A stretch of DNA of 64,000 nucleotides, from contig NZ_LT546170.1 of assembly GCF_900078685.2 (NCBI RefSeq), positions 286,753 to 350,752 on the forward strand, read 5' to 3'. This stretch comes from Mycolicibacter icosiumassiliensis (GTDB lineage: Bacteria > Actinomycetota > Actinomycetes > Mycobacteriales > Mycobacteriaceae). A program made the translations under genes and the position numbers. Under the pieces are notes generated by a model. That model saw only the letters and a list, made by a program, of their open reading frames with translations. It was not told where the DNA came from and did no database searches. How positions within the stretch are numbered: the stretch's first letter is position 1; each line of letters opens with the position of its first letter. Shown piece after piece: positions 63,091 through 64,000 of the stretch.

Positions 63091-63788
63091 CGGAGGTCAC
63101 CCAGGGCCGTGACGTACACCTCGCCATCGTGCGTTTCCACCAGGTGCTTGTCTGGAATATCCACCCAGCGCGGGTCGTCGTCGTAGGGCTCACTGGCCAG
63201 CACCACACCATCGGCACCGTGCAACATCGACAAAGTGTCTCCCCAGGTCGTCGCCAACATACGGGAACCGTTGGCGGCCAATATGTTCAGCCGGGCTTGC
63301 GGATCGGCCGCACCGATCTCGGCGATCACCTCGCCCAACGATTCCACCCCGCGGGCGAAGATCGCTGCGGCCAGGACGGCACTGTCACAGACCGATTCGG
63401 CACGATCGATGGCGGTCAGAACCTCACGGTTCACCACGCCGTTGTGCGACAGCAGCCAACTGCCGTCAGTGAACGGCGCGGTGGCGCTGGCCTCGATAGG
63501 CATCCCGACAGTCGCCGAACGCACCGCGGCCACCACGCAGTGGCTGGCGAGTACCGGGGCGACCGAGGCGAACGACCCATCGCTCCACAGTGGTGCCGCA
63601 CTGCGCCACCGTCGCGGCGCGTCGCCCTGGGAGGCATCGAAAAACCCTGCGCCCCAACCGTCGGCGTTGAGCAACCCGTGCTGCTGTCGGCGCGGGGCAT
63701 AGGACTGCACCAGCAGGCCCTGCGGCGGCTCCAGCATCAACTGGGCCAATGACCGCGGCTTGCCCAGCCAGCCCAGGTGTCGGCACAT
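63087..63788 (-). CDS. egtC: Gamma-glutamyl-hercynylcysteine sulfoxide hydrolase
   Basis: This class II glutamine amidotransferase-fold enzyme removes glutamate from the EgtB product. The nucleophile is Cys2 after the initiator Met (MCRHLGWLG). Further marks are LLSHNGVVN and DGWGAGFFD. ATG 63788 gives 233 residues, identical to Rv3702c, and shares one base with the egtB stop (TGATG). All starts in this operon overlap. Confidence 0.95.
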   Translation of the reverse strand: MCRHLGWLGKPRSLAQLMLEPPQGLLVQSYAPRRQQHGLLNADGWGAGFFDASQGDAPRRWRSAAPLWSDGSFASVAPVLASHCVVAAVRSATVGMPIEASATAPFTDGSWLLSHNGVVNREVLTAIDRAESVCDSAVLAAAIFARGVESLGEVIAEIGAADPQARLNILAANGSRMLATTWGDTLSMLHGADGVVLASEPYDDDPRWVDIPDKHLVETHDGEVYVTALGDLR

Positions 63789-64000
63789 CAGGCGTCCCAG
63801 GCCAGTCGGACGCCGGCAAAGATCTGCCGCCGGTACGGGTGGTCCCAGTTGCGGAAGCTCGGCCGCAGGATCTCCCGGGCAACCGCCCACGACCCGCCGC
63901 GCAGCACCCGGTAGTCGCCACCGAAGAACGGCTCCGAATAGCGTTGGTAGATCATCGGAGAAAAGCCCGGCCACGGTTGCAGGGGCGAACTGGTCCACTC
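63788..64000 (-). CDS. egtB: Ergothioneine sulfoxide synthase, C-terminal end (partial)
   Basis: The last 70 residues of EgtB are present. The FGE-sulfatase-fold end reads YRVLRGGSWAVAREILRPSFRNWDHPYRRQIFAGVRLAWDA. EgtB is the iron enzyme that joins gamma-glutamyl-cysteine (or cysteine) to hercynine with oxygen. The gene continues beyond the right edge, where egtA may follow. Confidence 0.93.
   Translation of the reverse strand, partial: EWTSSPLQPWPGFSPMIYQRYSEPFFGGDYRVLRGGSWAVAREILRPSFRNWDHPYRRQIFAGVRLAWDA

Overview
The window is high-GC actinobacterial DNA and is almost certainly chromosomal DNA of a mycobacterium outside the M. tuberculosis complex. From about 10 kb to the right edge the gene order follows the M. 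tuberculosis H37Rv segment Rv3644c to Rv3703c: holB, a class III adenylate cyclase, topA, cspA, a DUF1998 helicase, the Tad pilus cluster, acs, ephE, marP, nth, crp, whiB4, ponA2, cds1, a moxR cluster, glpK and the ergothioneine genes. Locus numbers below are recalled synteny, not the result of a search.

Left region (1-10 kb), not part of that synteny block. It holds the end of a response regulator with its sensor kinase, a thioester-domain (TQXA) protein without the thioester cysteine, and a sulfur operon. The operon encodes a family 2A encapsulin shell (SrpI / 35-kDa antigen / MMP-I type), its cysteine desulfurase cargo, CysK and CysE. CysE and CysK would supply cysteine to the desulfurase. 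Both the shell and the desulfurase look internally deleted, in frame: the shell lacks about 35 residues and the desulfurase lacks the conserved loop around RGTTEA. Next come an orphan methyltransferase with a Zur-like box upstream, and a two-gene HTH / nucleotidyltransferase module of toxin-antitoxin type. That module has a perfect palindrome at its start and lies against the 3' end of tRNA-Thr, where a 12-bp tandem duplication is found.

Middle region (10-36 kb). DNA replication and topology genes (holB, topA), cspA and a MrfA-like helicase precede a complete seven-gene Tad/Flp pilus operon on the minus strand. Two structured RNAs flank the HAD phosphatase gene: the 6C sRNA (minus strand, own promoter and terminator) and an Ms1/MTS2823-type RNA of about 300 nt (plus strand). 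Then follow acs, envelope stress and acid-resistance genes (protease, marP, nudix, thioredoxin) and nth.

Right region (36-64 kb). This holds crp, a metallo-beta-lactamase-fold protein, ridA, paired Get3/ArsA ATPases, whiB4, ponA2, cds1, tRNA-Pro, a MoxR-DUF58-DUF4350-DUF4129 cluster, a divergent marR/methyltransferase pair with a clear operator, SpoIIM and RDD membrane proteins, a dead vapC remnant, a padR regulator with GF-rich repeats, glpK, and egtB(partial)-egtC-egtD-egtE.

A recurrent oddity: three genes (the Rv3689-like membrane protein, the HNH nuclease and the DUF7159-like protein) are each split by one frame change in a proline/glycine-rich low-complexity stretch, and all three need the reader to skip one base. 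With the two in-frame deletions and an inverted fragment at the left edge, this means either real gene decay or assembly error. Raw reads would decide.
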